Counted from the stretch's first letter, positions 53,244-62,385 are shown. The stretch: DNA of 64,000 bases from Atopostipes suicloacalis DSM 15692 (GCF_900129085.1 NZ_FQUF01000003.1:1-64000); one strand, 5' to 3'. Translations and numbers: made by a program. The notes: a model not told the origin generated them from the sequence alone.

Positions 53244-53272
53244 ATTATATAAAAACGTTTTTATAATGTCAA
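53244..53272 (-). promoter_or_regulatory. Consensus sigma-A promoter of the PTS gene with embedded operator
   Basis: TTGACA (53272-53267), a 17-base spacer and TATAAT (53249-53244): a perfect consensus. The spacer is filled by TATAAAAACGTTTTTATA (53248-53265), a perfect 18-bp palindrome with the central CG typical of LacI-family operators. The transcript leader is about 185 nt. Confidence 0.88.
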
Positions 53273-53830
53273 CCATAAAATGTAATACCTACACTTTTAA
53301 AACGAAGAATTAAGGTTTGAAAGTATAAATTATCTATTTAAAAGGTTTATAATACAATATTCTTTATTTTAATTTGATAATCACATTTTCCGTGGTTTCA
53401 TTAATTATCAAAGTTTATTTTCTCTCTAAATATCTTTCACTCTCTTGAACTGCACTGATATTTATCAATCTTTTTCAATTCTCAAACCAAATATAAATAT
53501 TTACTTTTCTCTTCACTAAAATATATAAATAATTGTGATTTCCTCTGAATACTTATTTTTAAAGTCAATTAAGTATAATTTCTAATACTTTTCTTGACTT
53601 ACCTCATTTCGAATTTGATAACCGTATTCTGATAAATATAAAATTTGTTTCTCGGCTAAATTAATTATTGTTTTTTATATTTATTATTAAATATAGAAGA
53701 TAACCTCTCTTTATCTACCAGAATTGACCATATAACTTATAAAACAATGTGAGCAACGGTTGAATAAATATTAAATTCTTCCTTGACTTAAGTTAGTTTA
53801 AATTCTTTCTCTGTATTTTATTCGTTGAAA
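53273..53830. other. AT-rich intergenic region without a gene
   Basis: Between the divergent PTS and bioY promoters I see no coding frame, riboswitch or strong hairpin. The region is AT-rich, with short poly-T and poly-A stretches only. Confidence 0.5.
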
Positions 53831-53859
53831 TTGTAAGTACATGTCATAAAATGTATAAT
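53831..53859 (+). promoter_or_regulatory. Promoter of bioY
   Basis: TTGTAA (53831-53836), a 17-base spacer and TATAAT (53854-53859). The spacer holds TACAT and ATGTA as an inverted pair (53838-53842 and 53851-53855), a possible operator. It does not match a clear BirA-type site. Confidence 0.7.
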
Positions 53860-53890
53860 CAAGAAGAAATCATTACGAGGAGATCTGCAG

Positions 53891-54448
53891 ATGAAAACAA
53901 AAGATATAACATTTACAGCAATAATGCTTTCCATTTTAATAGTATGCTCGCAAATATCTATTCCAATTGGGCCGGTGCCTATTACATCACAGACCTTAGC
54001 CATTCTGCTGATTGGATATTTCTTGAGTCCCAAAAAATCTGCCCTTGCAACAACTTTATATTTAATCATGGGGTTGGCTGGTTTACCTATTTTTTCTGCT
54101 TTTTCAGGAGGTTCTCAATCTATTTTGATGCCTTCATTTGGTTTTATCCTTGGCTTTATCCCCGCTTCTTACGTGCACTCAAAGTATTTAGAAAAATATT
54201 CTAATTTAGAAATAAAACATCTTGTTATTTCCGGAATATTAAGTTTTTCAATCACATATATTATTGGTTTAACTTATATGGCCGCAATTTTAAATTTATA
54301 TTTGAATAGCGGTCTAACTTTGACAGGTATTTTAATGGCTGGCTTCATTCCCTTTATTCCTGGAGATATTCTTAAATTAATCGTAGGAATACTTTTAGCC
54401 AAACAAGTATTACCAATTATTCGATATAAATTTTCATTAACAGAATAA
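53891..54448 (+). CDS. bioY: Biotin ECF transporter S component BioY
   Basis: Substrate-binding membrane protein of the biotin energy-coupling-factor importer, 185 residues with six helices. QISIPIGPVPITSQTLAILL (about residues 21-40) and the glycine-rich LIMGLAGLPIFSAFSGG are the BioY signatures, and GFIPFIPGDILKLIVG near the C terminus is the second. AGGAG precedes the ATG. The shared ECF ATPases and EcfT are not in the window. The organism is likely dependent on external biotin, as no biotin synthesis genes are seen here. Confidence 0.95.
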   Translation: MKTKDITFTAIMLSILIVCSQISIPIGPVPITSQTLAILLIGYFLSPKKSALATTLYLIMGLAGLPIFSAFSGGSQSILMPSFGFILGFIPASYVHSKYLEKYSNLEIKHLVISGILSFSITYIIGLTYMAAILNLYLNSGLTLTGILMAGFIPFIPGDILKLIVGILLAKQVLPIIRYKFSLTE

Positions 54449-54501
54449 ATGATTTATATTTTGAAAAGCATCTATTTCAAGACCACTTATGTTATAATTA
54501 T

Positions 54502-54537
54502 AAAGATCGATTTCATTTCGAAATGGATCTTTTATTT
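54502..54537 (+). terminator. Terminator after bioY
   Basis: AAAGATC pairs with GATCTTT, extended inward by ATTTC/GAAAT, followed by TTTATTTT. Confidence 0.8.
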
Positions 54538-54621
54538 TGAACCATGTTTCTAATCATTAAATTAAAAAGAAACTTGTTTATAATAAAATATAAATCTCAA
54601 TAAACGGAGGTGATACAACCA

Positions 54622-55488
54622 ATGAGTAAAGAACAACAATATGCTGTTTTGGTAGATGCAGAAAATGTTTCTCCCAAGTATATCAATATTATTTTCAGCG
54701 AGGCGTCCAATTATGGAGTGACAACATACCGCCGGATTTACGGAGACTGGACAAGTACGCGAAATAATGGATGGAAAGAGATTTTATTAGATAATTCGAT
54801 CACACCAATCCAACAATATAGTTATACTGATGGAAAAAACTCTTCTGATAGTGCAATGATTATTGATGCCATGGATATTCTTTATGGTGAAAGTGTAGAT
54901 GGATTTATTCTTGTTTCTTCGGATAGCGACTTTACTCGCTTAGCTTCTCGCTTACGAGAATCCGGGATGAATGTTATTGGAATGGGTGAAAGTAAAACAC
55001 CGAATGCTTTTATTTCAGCTTGTAATAGTTTTAAGTATTTAGATATTCTCTATCAAAGCTTCGAAAATGAAGAGAAAGAAGAAGCTTCTACTATTGAAGC
55101 AAATAATCAAGCAAATTTTAACATTTCCCCTAAAGAAGCAAAAAAGAGCACTGAAAATGATCGCAAACGATATAACTACTCAAAGAAAAATAAACGACGT
55201 AGTTCTACCGAGCCTTCTTCTCAACCAAAACTGCAACCCCAAACCAAATTAACCACCATTCGGAAAGCTCTAAAAACAATTATTTTAGAAAATTCCGACG
55301 ATGATAGCTGGATTTCTTTAGCGAATTTAGGAAACCATTTATCCAAACGTTTCCCAGACTTCGACGTTCGCAATTATGGACATAAAAAATTAGTTACATT
55401 TGTAGAATCATTAGATGATTTTGATATTGAGCGCCGTTCCATTTCACCTGATGGTAAAACAAAACAATTATTTGTCCGAATCAAATAA
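54622..55488 (+). CDS. NYN-domain nuclease with C-terminal OST-HTH/LOTUS domain
   Basis: A 288-residue two-domain protein. The N-terminal NYN (PIN-like, LabA/DUF88) domain shows VLVDAENVSPKYI (Asp12), SDSAMIIDAMDILY and LVSSDSDFTRLASRL, the acidic metal-binding residues of this nuclease fold. A basic, low-complexity linker (about residues 165-210) leads to an OST-HTH/LOTUS domain (about 212-288: ISLANLGNHLSKRFPDFDVRNYG). NYN-LOTUS proteins are thought to act on RNA. The start is ATG 54622 with GGAGGTGAT upstream. It has its own terminator. The target is unknown. Confidence 0.88.
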   Translation: MSKEQQYAVLVDAENVSPKYINIIFSEASNYGVTTYRRIYGDWTSTRNNGWKEILLDNSITPIQQYSYTDGKNSSDSAMIIDAMDILYGESVDGFILVSSDSDFTRLASRLRESGMNVIGMGESKTPNAFISACNSFKYLDILYQSFENEEKEEASTIEANNQANFNISPKEAKKSTENDRKRYNYSKKNKRRSSTEPSSQPKLQPQTKLTTIRKALKTIILENSDDDSWISLANLGNHLSKRFPDFDVRNYGHKKLVTFVESLDDFDIERRSISPDGKTKQLFVRIK

Positions 55489-55512
55489 GAAACCAATGAT
55501 TTATTATCATGC

Positions 55513-55556
55513 AAAATAATCTCCCCTATGAAAATTCATAGAGGAGATTATTTTTT
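55513..55556 (+). terminator. Terminator after the NYN-LOTUS gene
   Basis: AAAATAATCTCC pairs with GGAGATTATTTT, extended by CTATGA/TCATAG, followed by T. Confidence 0.9.
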
Positions 55557-55573
55557 ACCTTTTTGACTGTTTC

Positions 55574-55684
55574 GAGACATTTTCTGAGAAAATGTCTCAT
55601 ATTTCTAATTTATTGGACATTTTCTAGGAAAGTGTCTCGTATTTCTAATTTATTGGACATTTTCTGAGAAAATGTCTCGTATTT
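55574..55684. repeat. GGACATTTT palindromic repeat, three tandem copies (40-bp period)
   Basis: Three units spaced exactly 40 bases, each with a palindromic core such as GACATTTTCTGAGAAAATGT, then CTCGTATTTCTAATTTATTG. The first core is a perfect inverted repeat over 25 bases. The same unit, also with a 40-base period, occurs twice at 23176-23246. Here it sits between convergent genes (NYN-LOTUS and NERD). Confidence 0.88.
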
Positions 55685-55730
55685 ACTACTTATTAAATAT
55701 TTTACGAAATATTCATCGGATTTTTCGAAG

Positions 55731-56750
55731 TTATCGGATTTTAAGATATTTACTTTCCTTTAAATCGAAATTTTGACAAACATCAGCGATACTTTTTTTC
55801 TTATTGAGATATTCAGCGCCTTTGTAGGAACCGACTCGTTCAAAATATTTATTTAAATAACGTGAAATGGTTTTTCTAGTGATAAACCCATCGAAAAAGT
55901 CAGTTAATCCGGTTGTCGTCAAATTTTTCTCATGATAAATAATGCCATATTCACAGATCGTGCGCAGAATGGCTTCAGTTTTTGGTTCGTGCATGCCGCA
56001 CGAGCAAATAACATATCCATTCTTGGCTTTCACATCAAAACTTCCACAATAACAACAACAGACACCTTTTCGAAGATACTCTTTTGCGGTCTGTGGAATT
56101 TCTTTTTCCTTACTTGGTTTCCCGATTTCATAGGAACGCAAAGCCGCTAGTACTGTATCGACTTCTACTGGGTAGCCCAAATAATTCCGCTCTTGTCGCG
56201 CAATCTGCCAAATATAATGCATCAACTCATTTCGACAAAGAACTTGAATACCCGATACTTGATCCTGAATGGTCACATGATTATTCTCACCAATAAATAC
56301 TAAGACCCCCTGAATCTCTGGATGTCTCGATTGATGCTTGAACATCTCTTTCAACTGCACCGGCACTTTTTGTGCTTGGCTAAATGGATTTTGACCAATC
56401 GAATGCCCGTTCATCCGACATTGACTATCGATCAACTCTAAGTTTCCCGAATAATTTTTCACTTCAAAACTATACAAGCCCCCTCTCGTAATCAGCAACA
56501 AATCAATCTCAAATTCCCCATAGAAATCCAGCCAAACATTCCGCAAAATCACCCAATGCGCCTCCCCATATTTTTCCAAATAATTTACAAGGTCCTGCTC
56601 CCCTTCCGCTCCTTTTTCTAAACGAAGGTAGTCTTCCCGCAAATTTTTATCTTGCTCCAATCCCTCACGTTTAAGCAGCTCACGCAAAACTTCCAACCTC
56701 GTCGGATATTTGTCAAAAGCCTTTTGAACAGCAGTTTCAATTTTCTCCAT
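55731..56750 (-). CDS. NERD-domain protein with C-terminal zinc ribbon
   Basis: A 339-residue protein. The NERD (nuclease-related) domain spans about residues 45-160. GAEGEQDLVNYL, EIDLLLITRGGLYSFEVKNY and IGQNPFSQAQKVP show the acidic-Lys layout of a PD-(D/E)XK-like fold. A zinc ribbon follows at about 235-255 (CCCYCGSFDVKAKNGYVICS and CG). The C-terminal part looks like a helical DNA-binding segment (TRKTISRYLNKYF). The start is ATG 56750 after GGGGGG. The role is unproven. Confidence 0.82.
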   Translation of the reverse strand: MEKIETAVQKAFDKYPTRLEVLRELLKREGLEQDKNLREDYLRLEKGAEGEQDLVNYLEKYGEAHWVILRNVWLDFYGEFEIDLLLITRGGLYSFEVKNYSGNLELIDSQCRMNGHSIGQNPFSQAQKVPVQLKEMFKHQSRHPEIQGVLVFIGENNHVTIQDQVSGIQVLCRNELMHYIWQIARQERNYLGYPVEVDTVLAALRSYEIGKPSKEKEIPQTAKEYLRKGVCCCYCGSFDVKAKNGYVICSCGMHEPKTEAILRTICEYGIIYHEKNLTTTGLTDFFDGFITRKTISRYLNKYFERVGSYKGAEYLNKKKSIADVCQNFDLKESKYLKIR

Positions 56751-56943
56751 AAAATCCCCCCTACTATATATATTGTCCAAAAAAGCGTAATTTCTTGAAA
56801 AAACTTTAATGTTTTTTAAAACAAGGTTTTCTTCGAAAACACGACTGATTTAAGGTTATTTTAGGAATAATACCTACTCATTCGACTTTCTTTTCTAATT
56901 CATTGACAAGGCGTGTGAAAAAAGGTAGATTGGTGGTAGTAAA

Positions 56944-57025
56944 AAACACTAGGGGAGCCAAAAAGGCTGAGATGCGACATGCGGACCCTTGAACTTGATC
57001 TAGTTCATACTAGCGAAAGAAAGTG
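56944..57025 (+). promoter_or_regulatory. TPP riboswitch (THI element)
   Basis: The conserved blocks are all present: GGGGAGCC, GGCTGAGATG, GACCCTTGAACTTGATCTAG and TACTAGCGAAAGAAAG. It binds thiamine pyrophosphate and controls thiT. The terminator hairpin lies 70 bases downstream, so control is by premature termination. Confidence 0.95.
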
Positions 57026-57096
57026 TCTTGAATGATTTAAATTTGCTTCATTCATTTGAAGCGAGCGAATAATCGGTCAGATAATTTTATCAAGTA

Positions 57097-57127
57097 AACT
57101 CCGCATAACCATTGTGCGGTTTTTTTG
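57097..57127 (+). terminator. Riboswitch-controlled terminator before thiT
   Basis: CCGCATAA pairs with TTGTGCGG, followed by TTTTTTT. It lies between the TPP aptamer and thiT. Confidence 0.88.
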
Positions 57128-57156
57128 TCTTTCCTAAGCGAAAGGGATATTAAAAA

Positions 57157-57720
57157 ATGACCAAAAGAGAAAATCTCGTGGTATCGATTGAAGCCGCAAT
57201 TTTTGCGGTGATGGCTTTTACGATTGCTTTTATGCCTTTAGATGTGGGGCCATTTGAAATAGAACTAGGCATGGTTCCGATTATTGTGTTTAGCTACCGT
57301 CGGGGATGGAAGGCAGGAATTTCCAGTGGATTTTTATGGGGACTGATCAAATTAACCTCAGGAAATATTACGGTGTTATCTGTTTTACAAGTCTTTATTG
57401 AATATGTTTTTGCGTTTGCGGTTTCTGGATTAGCCGGAGTGGCTTGGAAAAAACTAAAAGAAGATGTTTCTTTAGAAAAATGGTCCCATGCGTTTATCAC
57501 CGTTGCTTGGAGTGTTTTCTTAGCGGCCTTTGTAAAATATGGGATTCACTTTATCGCGGGTGTTATTTATTGGCACTTATATGCACCTGAGGGGATGAGT
57601 CCATTTATCTACTCGCTCATTGTGAACGGTTCAAGTGGAATAGCTAGTTTTATTGTAGTTACACTGATTACATCCTTATTGATTTATCGAGCACCCGTTC
57701 TTATTTTCCCTAAAGAATAA
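57157..57720 (+). CDS. thiT: Thiamine ECF transporter S component ThiT
   Basis: Thiamine-binding membrane protein of an ECF importer, 187 residues with six helices. GPFEIELGMVPIIVFSYRRG (about residues 30-49), the GLIKLTSGN stretch and EYVFAFAVSGLAG match ThiT (YuaJ). The aromatic-rich loop VIYWHLYAPEGMSP near residue 140 is the thiamine-contacting region. The TPP riboswitch upstream confirms the vitamin. AAGGGA precedes the ATG. Confidence 0.96.
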   Translation: MTKRENLVVSIEAAIFAVMAFTIAFMPLDVGPFEIELGMVPIIVFSYRRGWKAGISSGFLWGLIKLTSGNITVLSVLQVFIEYVFAFAVSGLAGVAWKKLKEDVSLEKWSHAFITVAWSVFLAAFVKYGIHFIAGVIYWHLYAPEGMSPFIYSLIVNGSSGIASFIVVTLITSLLIYRAPVLIFPKE

Positions 57721-57762
57721 AAATAGAGCGGACAAAATAATCTTTGTCCGCTCTTTTTATTT
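57719..57762. terminator. Bidirectional terminator between thiT and aminotransferase
   Basis: GAGCGGACAAA pairs perfectly with TTTGTCCGCTC, with A/T tracts on both sides, between convergent genes. Confidence 0.93.
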
Positions 57763-57765
57763 AGG

Positions 57766-58956
57766 CTATTTTCTTTTTTCTTCAATAAATTCTTTGATCC
57801 GCTGAACCCCTTCGGCAAAGGTGGCTTCATCAACCGCATATGAAAAGCGTAAGCAATCAGAGATTCCAAAGCTTGAACCAACTACCGTAACTACATGCGC
57901 TTCTTCAATTAAAGCGAGGTTAAAGTCTTCGACAGAATCATATCCGGTCATTTTTGCGGCTTCTGTAACATCTGGGAATAAATAAAAAGCACCACTTGGT
58001 TTATTCGCCAACTTAAAGCCAGGAATAGACACAATTAAATCGTAAGCTTTATTTAATCGCTGTTCAAAAGATTGCCGCATTTTTTCGACTTCATCTGTTT
58101 CTTCATTATAAGCAGCAATTACCGCATGTTGACTAATTCCTGTAGGGTTCCCATTAGCTTGTGACGCGTATTTGGACACGGCTGCTATAATTTCTTTGTT
58201 TCCTAAAGCATAACCGATTCGCCAGCCAGTCATCGCATAGGTTTTAGAAGCACCATTTACGATGATAGTTTGGTTGCGGACGTCGTCTGTTGTTCGCACA
58301 AAAGATACAGGCTCTTGTCCGTTATAAATTAAACGACTATAAATCTCATCCGCTACAATCACCACGTCTTTTTCAACCGCCCATTCTCCAATGGCCTGAA
58401 TCTCTTCTTGAGAATACACGACTCCTGAAGGGTTTGAAGGTGAATTTAATAATAAAGCGACTGTTTGATCTGTATAAGCTTTCTCTAAATCTTCTACAGT
58501 GATCTTGTAGGAATCTTCATAGGGACCTTGGACAAAGACAGGCTTCCCTTCCGCCATCTTGACATGTTCAGAAAAGCTCACCCAATAAGGCACTGGTATA
58601 ATCACTTCATCGCCTGGATCAACTAAGACTTGGAATAAAGTAAACAATACATTTTTTGCACCCGTTCCTACAAAAACTTGGTCCAAATCATACCGGACAT
58701 CTGCATCGCGTTTGTAGGAATCGGCAATGGCTTGTCGTAATTCTGGAATACCATTGACTGGGGTGTAGCGATCTCCCGTGTGTTCTTTGACGGTTTTGAT
58801 GGCGGCTTGGGCGATATATTCGGGGGTATCAAAGTCGGATTCCCCCACCGTGAGTGAAATGACATCGATCCCTTGAGCTTTTAAATCATTTGCTTTCTGA
58901 GAGGCTGCTAGAGTTGCGGATGGTGCGACATTTTGAATCCTTTTCGATAATTTCAT
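57766..58956 (-). CDS. aspC: Class I aminotransferase (aspartate aminotransferase type)
   Basis: PLP-dependent aminotransferase of 396 residues, subgroup I-gamma, moving amino groups between aspartate or an aromatic amino acid and 2-oxoglutarate. YTPVNGIPELRQAIADSY, LNSPSNPSGVVYS, VIVADEIYSRLIY and the PLP Lys in GASKTYAMTGWRIGY (about residue 236) are visible, followed by the Arg in DCLRFSYAV near the C terminus. It is a monocistronic unit convergent with thiT. The exact substrate (Asp or aromatic) cannot be decided. Confidence 0.9.
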   Translation of the reverse strand: MKLSKRIQNVAPSATLAASQKANDLKAQGIDVISLTVGESDFDTPEYIAQAAIKTVKEHTGDRYTPVNGIPELRQAIADSYKRDADVRYDLDQVFVGTGAKNVLFTLFQVLVDPGDEVIIPVPYWVSFSEHVKMAEGKPVFVQGPYEDSYKITVEDLEKAYTDQTVALLLNSPSNPSGVVYSQEEIQAIGEWAVEKDVVIVADEIYSRLIYNGQEPVSFVRTTDDVRNQTIIVNGASKTYAMTGWRIGYALGNKEIIAAVSKYASQANGNPTGISQHAVIAAYNEETDEVEKMRQSFEQRLNKAYDLIVSIPGFKLANKPSGAFYLFPDVTEAAKMTGYDSVEDFNLALIEEAHVVTVVGSSFGISDCLRFSYAVDEATFAEGVQRIKEFIEEKRK

Positions 58957-59052
58957 TAAAATTCACTCCAATTGATTATTCTCTGTTTAATTAGTTATCT
59001 GTTATTCTACCATTAAAATTGGATTAGAGTAAATAAAATCTAAAATTATTAT

Positions 59053-59873
59053 TTATTTGGTTGCCCCTTCTGTAACTCCTTCGATAATGTATTTTTGTAA
59101 AAACATATACAATAGAATAATCGGAATAATCGCTAGCAACAAGCCCGCTAGAGCAAGTTCCCATTGAATCGTGTATTCGCCGAAGAAATAATACATTTGT
59201 AGAGGCAAAGTATACATGCCTTCTTGGTTCACGACTAATGAAGGTAAGAGATAATCATTCCAAATTCGGATCCCCGTTAAAATAATTACGGTAACGGTTG
59301 TTGACTTCAAGATTGGGAAAATAACTCGCCAAAAAATTTGAAAAATATTGGCTCCATCCATATAAGCCGCTTCATCCAGAGAAATCGGAATGGATTTCAT
59401 AGCGCCGTAAAAGAGAAAAATCGACATACAGGACTGAAAGCCCAAATTCATGAAGATCAAGCCGGTTCGATTTAATAAATTCACTCTTCCGAATAATGAC
59501 ACCAATGGGATCATTATAGATTGAAAAGGAACTAGCATTAAGACTGCGCATAAAAAGTAGATCACCGTACTCCATTTTGATTTCATACGGGCTAAGGCGT
59601 ACGCAGCCATAGCTGAGAAAATAACAATTAAAAAGACACTGACCACCATAACCAACACAGAGTTGATAAAACTTTGGGTGAAGTTCATACTTTCATAGGC
59701 TTCTGGAAAGTTTTGTGCAGTTGGTTCAGTTGGAAACGATAAGGGATTGGTAAAGATTTCTGAGCGAGTTTTTAAAGAACCAAATAACACAATCACAAAT
59801 GGATAAATCCAAACTAGAGAAATCACTATCCCTAATAGAATGATGAAGGTCTTATGTAGTTTTTTAAACTCAT
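59053..59873 (-). CDS. Sugar ABC transporter permease 2 (MalG-like), start out of frame by one base
   Basis: Second permease of a binding-protein-dependent sugar importer, with six helices and the EAA motif (DEAAYMDGANIFQIFWRVIF). The frame that encodes it is open up to an ATG at 59931, deep inside the preceding gene and without a ribosome-binding site. The natural start is ATG 59873, coupled to the upstream stop as ATGA with GAGAGGTGG before it. That ATG runs out of frame: ATG AGT TTA AAA AAC and a stop 9 codons later. A shift of one base at the six-A run (A AAA AAC) restores LHKTFIILLG. It could be a frameshift, slippage or an assembly error. Confidence 0.75.
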
Positions 59874-60739
59874 GATAGATCCACCTCTCTTTGTCGAGTA
59901 AAGTAAACTTGTGCAATCGAAATGAGCACAATAACTACTAAAAATACGACACCTTTTGCTTGGGCATAGCCTTGTTTATATTGAAGGAAGGCGGTGTTAT
60001 AGATATTCATCGCCACCATCTCTGAAGAACGGAAAGGCCCGCCACTGGTTAGCGCAAGGTTTAAATCATATACTTTAAACGCATTGGCCAAAGTTAAAAA
60101 TAAACTCACGGTAAAGGCCGGAGCTAACAAGGGCATTTTAATATGGGTAAAGGTTTGTAAGGCACTAGCTCCATCTAGTTGCGCTGCTTCTATTAATTCA
60201 GTAGGAATTTTACTTAGAAAAGCAATATATATTAACATAATATACCCACTCATCTGCCATAGAAAAACAATAACCATTCCCCAATAAGCAGTGCTTGGAT
60301 CGGAAAGCCAGCCATTGAAAAAATCAATATTTGTGATTTCTGCAATGCCGACAAAGGCTCGGTTAAATATAAATTGCCAGATAAACCCTAAAATTAAACC
60401 ACCAATTAAATTGGGAGTGAACAAAAGCGTCCTAAAAAATGTGGTCACCCTCCCTATTTTTTGAGTGACTAATACGGCAAAACCTAGCCCAATTACATTG
60501 ACACCAATTACTGCAACAACAGCAAATTTCAGTGTAAACCACATACTTTCAATAAATTGACTATCTGAAAACAATTGGCGATAGTTCTCTAAACCAATAA
60601 AATCCATATTAAATCCATCTGAATTAGTAAATGAGGTATAAATTCCATAAAGCAAAGGAATTAAAATAACTGTAATCACTGCAACTAATGATGGAATTAA
60701 AAACAGCCAATAAGATATATTTCCTTTTTTGGTATTCAA
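59870..60739 (-). CDS. Sugar ABC transporter permease 1 (MalF-like)
   Basis: First permease of the importer, 289 residues with six membrane helices. The EAA-loop ELIEAAQLDGASALQTFTHI contacts the ATPase. ATYPICAL start: TTG 60739 follows GGAGGG by 9 bases; an upstream in-frame TTG at 60775 has no ribosome-binding site. It lies 45 bases after the substrate-binding-protein gene and its stop overlaps the ATG of permease 2. No ATPase gene is in the cluster, so a shared MsmK-type ATPase is probably used. Confidence 0.88.
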   Translation of the reverse strand: MNTKKGNISYWLFLIPSLVAVITVILIPLLYGIYTSFTNSDGFNMDFIGLENYRQLFSDSQFIESMWFTLKFAVVAVIGVNVIGLGFAVLVTQKIGRVTTFFRTLLFTPNLIGGLILGFIWQFIFNRAFVGIAEITNIDFFNGWLSDPSTAYWGMVIVFLWQMSGYIMLIYIAFLSKIPTELIEAAQLDGASALQTFTHIKMPLLAPAFTVSLFLTLANAFKVYDLNLALTSGGPFRSSEMVAMNIYNTAFLQYKQGYAQAKGVVFLVVIVLISIAQVYFTRQREVDLS

Positions 60740-60784
60740 GAGTATCCCTCCTAGAGATTGTCTGTTATCAAACAATATGTTTGT

Positions 60785-62077
60785 TTATTGTTCTCGCATT
60801 TCTTGAAATCCTTCTGACGTGTTTTTTTCAAATTCTTCCCAAGTACTATAGCCATCTAAATACCGTTGAAATTCTGGAAACAAAACTAACTGGAACCAGC
60901 CATCTGGGTATTGGTTATGGGCCATCGCACTCGTATTTTCATCTAGCATCTCTTGGTAAATAATTTGTGAGACAGAATCCGTAATATCTTCCACATCGTA
61001 CCCTTCTTGGGGTGGAATCATTTGCATTTCATGAACCAACGTTTCTTGTCCTTCATCGGATAGATACATCCAATCCACAAAATCCTTTGCAGCTTCCTTG
61101 ACGTCATCATCAATATCACTATTTATCCCAATATACCAAGGAGCTCCTGCAACAATTTTTGCGGTCTCATTATTTTCCCCAAATACAGGGAGAATGCCTA
61201 ACTTTTCTTCAACAAAATCAGAATCTATTCCATTTAATGTAGGAACAATCCAATTTCCTTGATGAACCATTGCTACTTGACTATTAATGAAAAGTTCTTC
61301 AACCGATTGGCTATAATTGACCCCTAAAATAGGTTGAATATTATATTCGTTAAATAGATCCATATAAGCTTTCATTTGATCGCCATATTTCCAATTTAAT
61401 TCGGTCGCCTCATAAGCTTCCAAAATACTATGATCAAACTCTGGGGAAGTAAAGTGAGCGGAAAATTGGTTCGAACTATAGTCCTCTGCCCCACTAAATG
61501 CAAATACCTCCTCAATCCCAAGATCTTCTTTTTGCTGGTCTAGTTTTTCAACAGCTTCTACAAAATCATCAAACGTTTCAATACTCTCTGGATCAATGCC
61601 TGCTTCTTTGAAAATTTCTTTGTTATACATCCAGCCAAATCCTTCAACGTTCATCGGTATCGCTAAAAGAGAGTCATCAATCAACGCCCCCTCGAGCAAG
61701 TCTTCCATGATGGTATTGGTAACTTCTAAATCACTGACTTCTAACAATGTGTCTTGGTAACGGTCAATCTCAGACGTCCCGCCTAACATCATAATCTCCG
61801 GTGGATTTCCGGAAGTAAATTTTGCTTGTAAACCAGCTGCCCCTTCCCCACTTCCAATCGTAGTGACGGTAATCTTAACATCATCGTGTGCTTCACTGTA
61901 TGTATTCGCTAATTCTTTCAACTGACGCGATATTTCAGGTTTCTGATTAAAAAATTCTATCTCTTTTACTCCCTTACCAGAGTCCGTTGATTTTTGGTCT
62001 GAACAACCGACGAGCAAAATAAATAATAAAGGAGCAAGTAAAAGATATTTTAATCTATTTCTCCACTTTTTTTTCAT
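60785..62077 (-). CDS. Sugar ABC transporter substrate-binding lipoprotein
   Basis: Family 1 extracellular solute-binding protein of 430 residues. The signal peptide is KYLLLAPLLFILLVGC with a lipobox Cys at about residue 25. The mature part begins KEIEFFNQKPEISRQLKELA, with VTTIGSGEGAAGLQAKF and NVEGFGWMYNKEIFKEAGID typical for oligosaccharide-binding proteins. It feeds the two permeases encoded downstream. AAAGGAG precedes the ATG. The sugar is not identifiable from the sequence. Confidence 0.9.
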   Translation of the reverse strand: MKKKWRNRLKYLLLAPLLFILLVGCSDQKSTDSGKGVKEIEFFNQKPEISRQLKELANTYSEAHDDVKITVTTIGSGEGAAGLQAKFTSGNPPEIMMLGGTSEIDRYQDTLLEVSDLEVTNTIMEDLLEGALIDDSLLAIPMNVEGFGWMYNKEIFKEAGIDPESIETFDDFVEAVEKLDQQKEDLGIEEVFAFSGAEDYSSNQFSAHFTSPEFDHSILEAYEATELNWKYGDQMKAYMDLFNEYNIQPILGVNYSQSVEELFINSQVAMVHQGNWIVPTLNGIDSDFVEEKLGILPVFGENNETAKIVAGAPWYIGINSDIDDDVKEAAKDFVDWMYLSDEGQETLVHEMQMIPPQEGYDVEDITDSVSQIIYQEMLDENTSAMAHNQYPDGWFQLVLFPEFQRYLDGYSTWEEFEKNTSEGFQEMREQ

Positions 62078-62139
62078 ATTTATTCTCCTTTTCTGTCTCT
62101 ATTTTGATTAACTGTTCCTAAAGTGATTTAAAATCTGAT

Positions 62140-62150
62140 TCGTATTACGA
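62140..62150. promoter_or_regulatory. Palindrome in the upstream region of the sugar ABC genes
   Basis: TCGTATTACGA is a perfect odd-centred palindrome just downstream of a TATACT element (minus strand), about 65 bases before the binding-protein gene. It is a possible operator. The rest of the 62078-62385 gap is AT-rich with no other clear signal. Confidence 0.35.
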
Positions 62151-62385
62151 GTATACAATAGCAGAATTTATTTTTGTATTTAGACACTTTATAATTAATG
62201 GAAGTTTTTGTGAATTTTCTTTTAGAAAATTAAACACATCTCTATACAAAGCGACAGACAAGTGCTTTATTTAGAACTTTATTTCTCGAAAAATTATTGC
62301 TAATTTGTTTATTAAATGATATCGTAAATAACCGATATATCTTTTAAATACATTTAAATATCATTAGAAACAGGAGAACTATACA

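Noticed and set aside
53600-53890. BirA operator upstream of bioY
   Set aside because: No pair of half sites with the known BirA-type spacing was found; only a short TACAT/ATGTA pair in the promoter spacer.
53818-54069. 83-codon minus-strand frame over the bioY start
   Set aside because: Overlaps the bioY promoter and the conserved BioY N terminus; no family resemblance.
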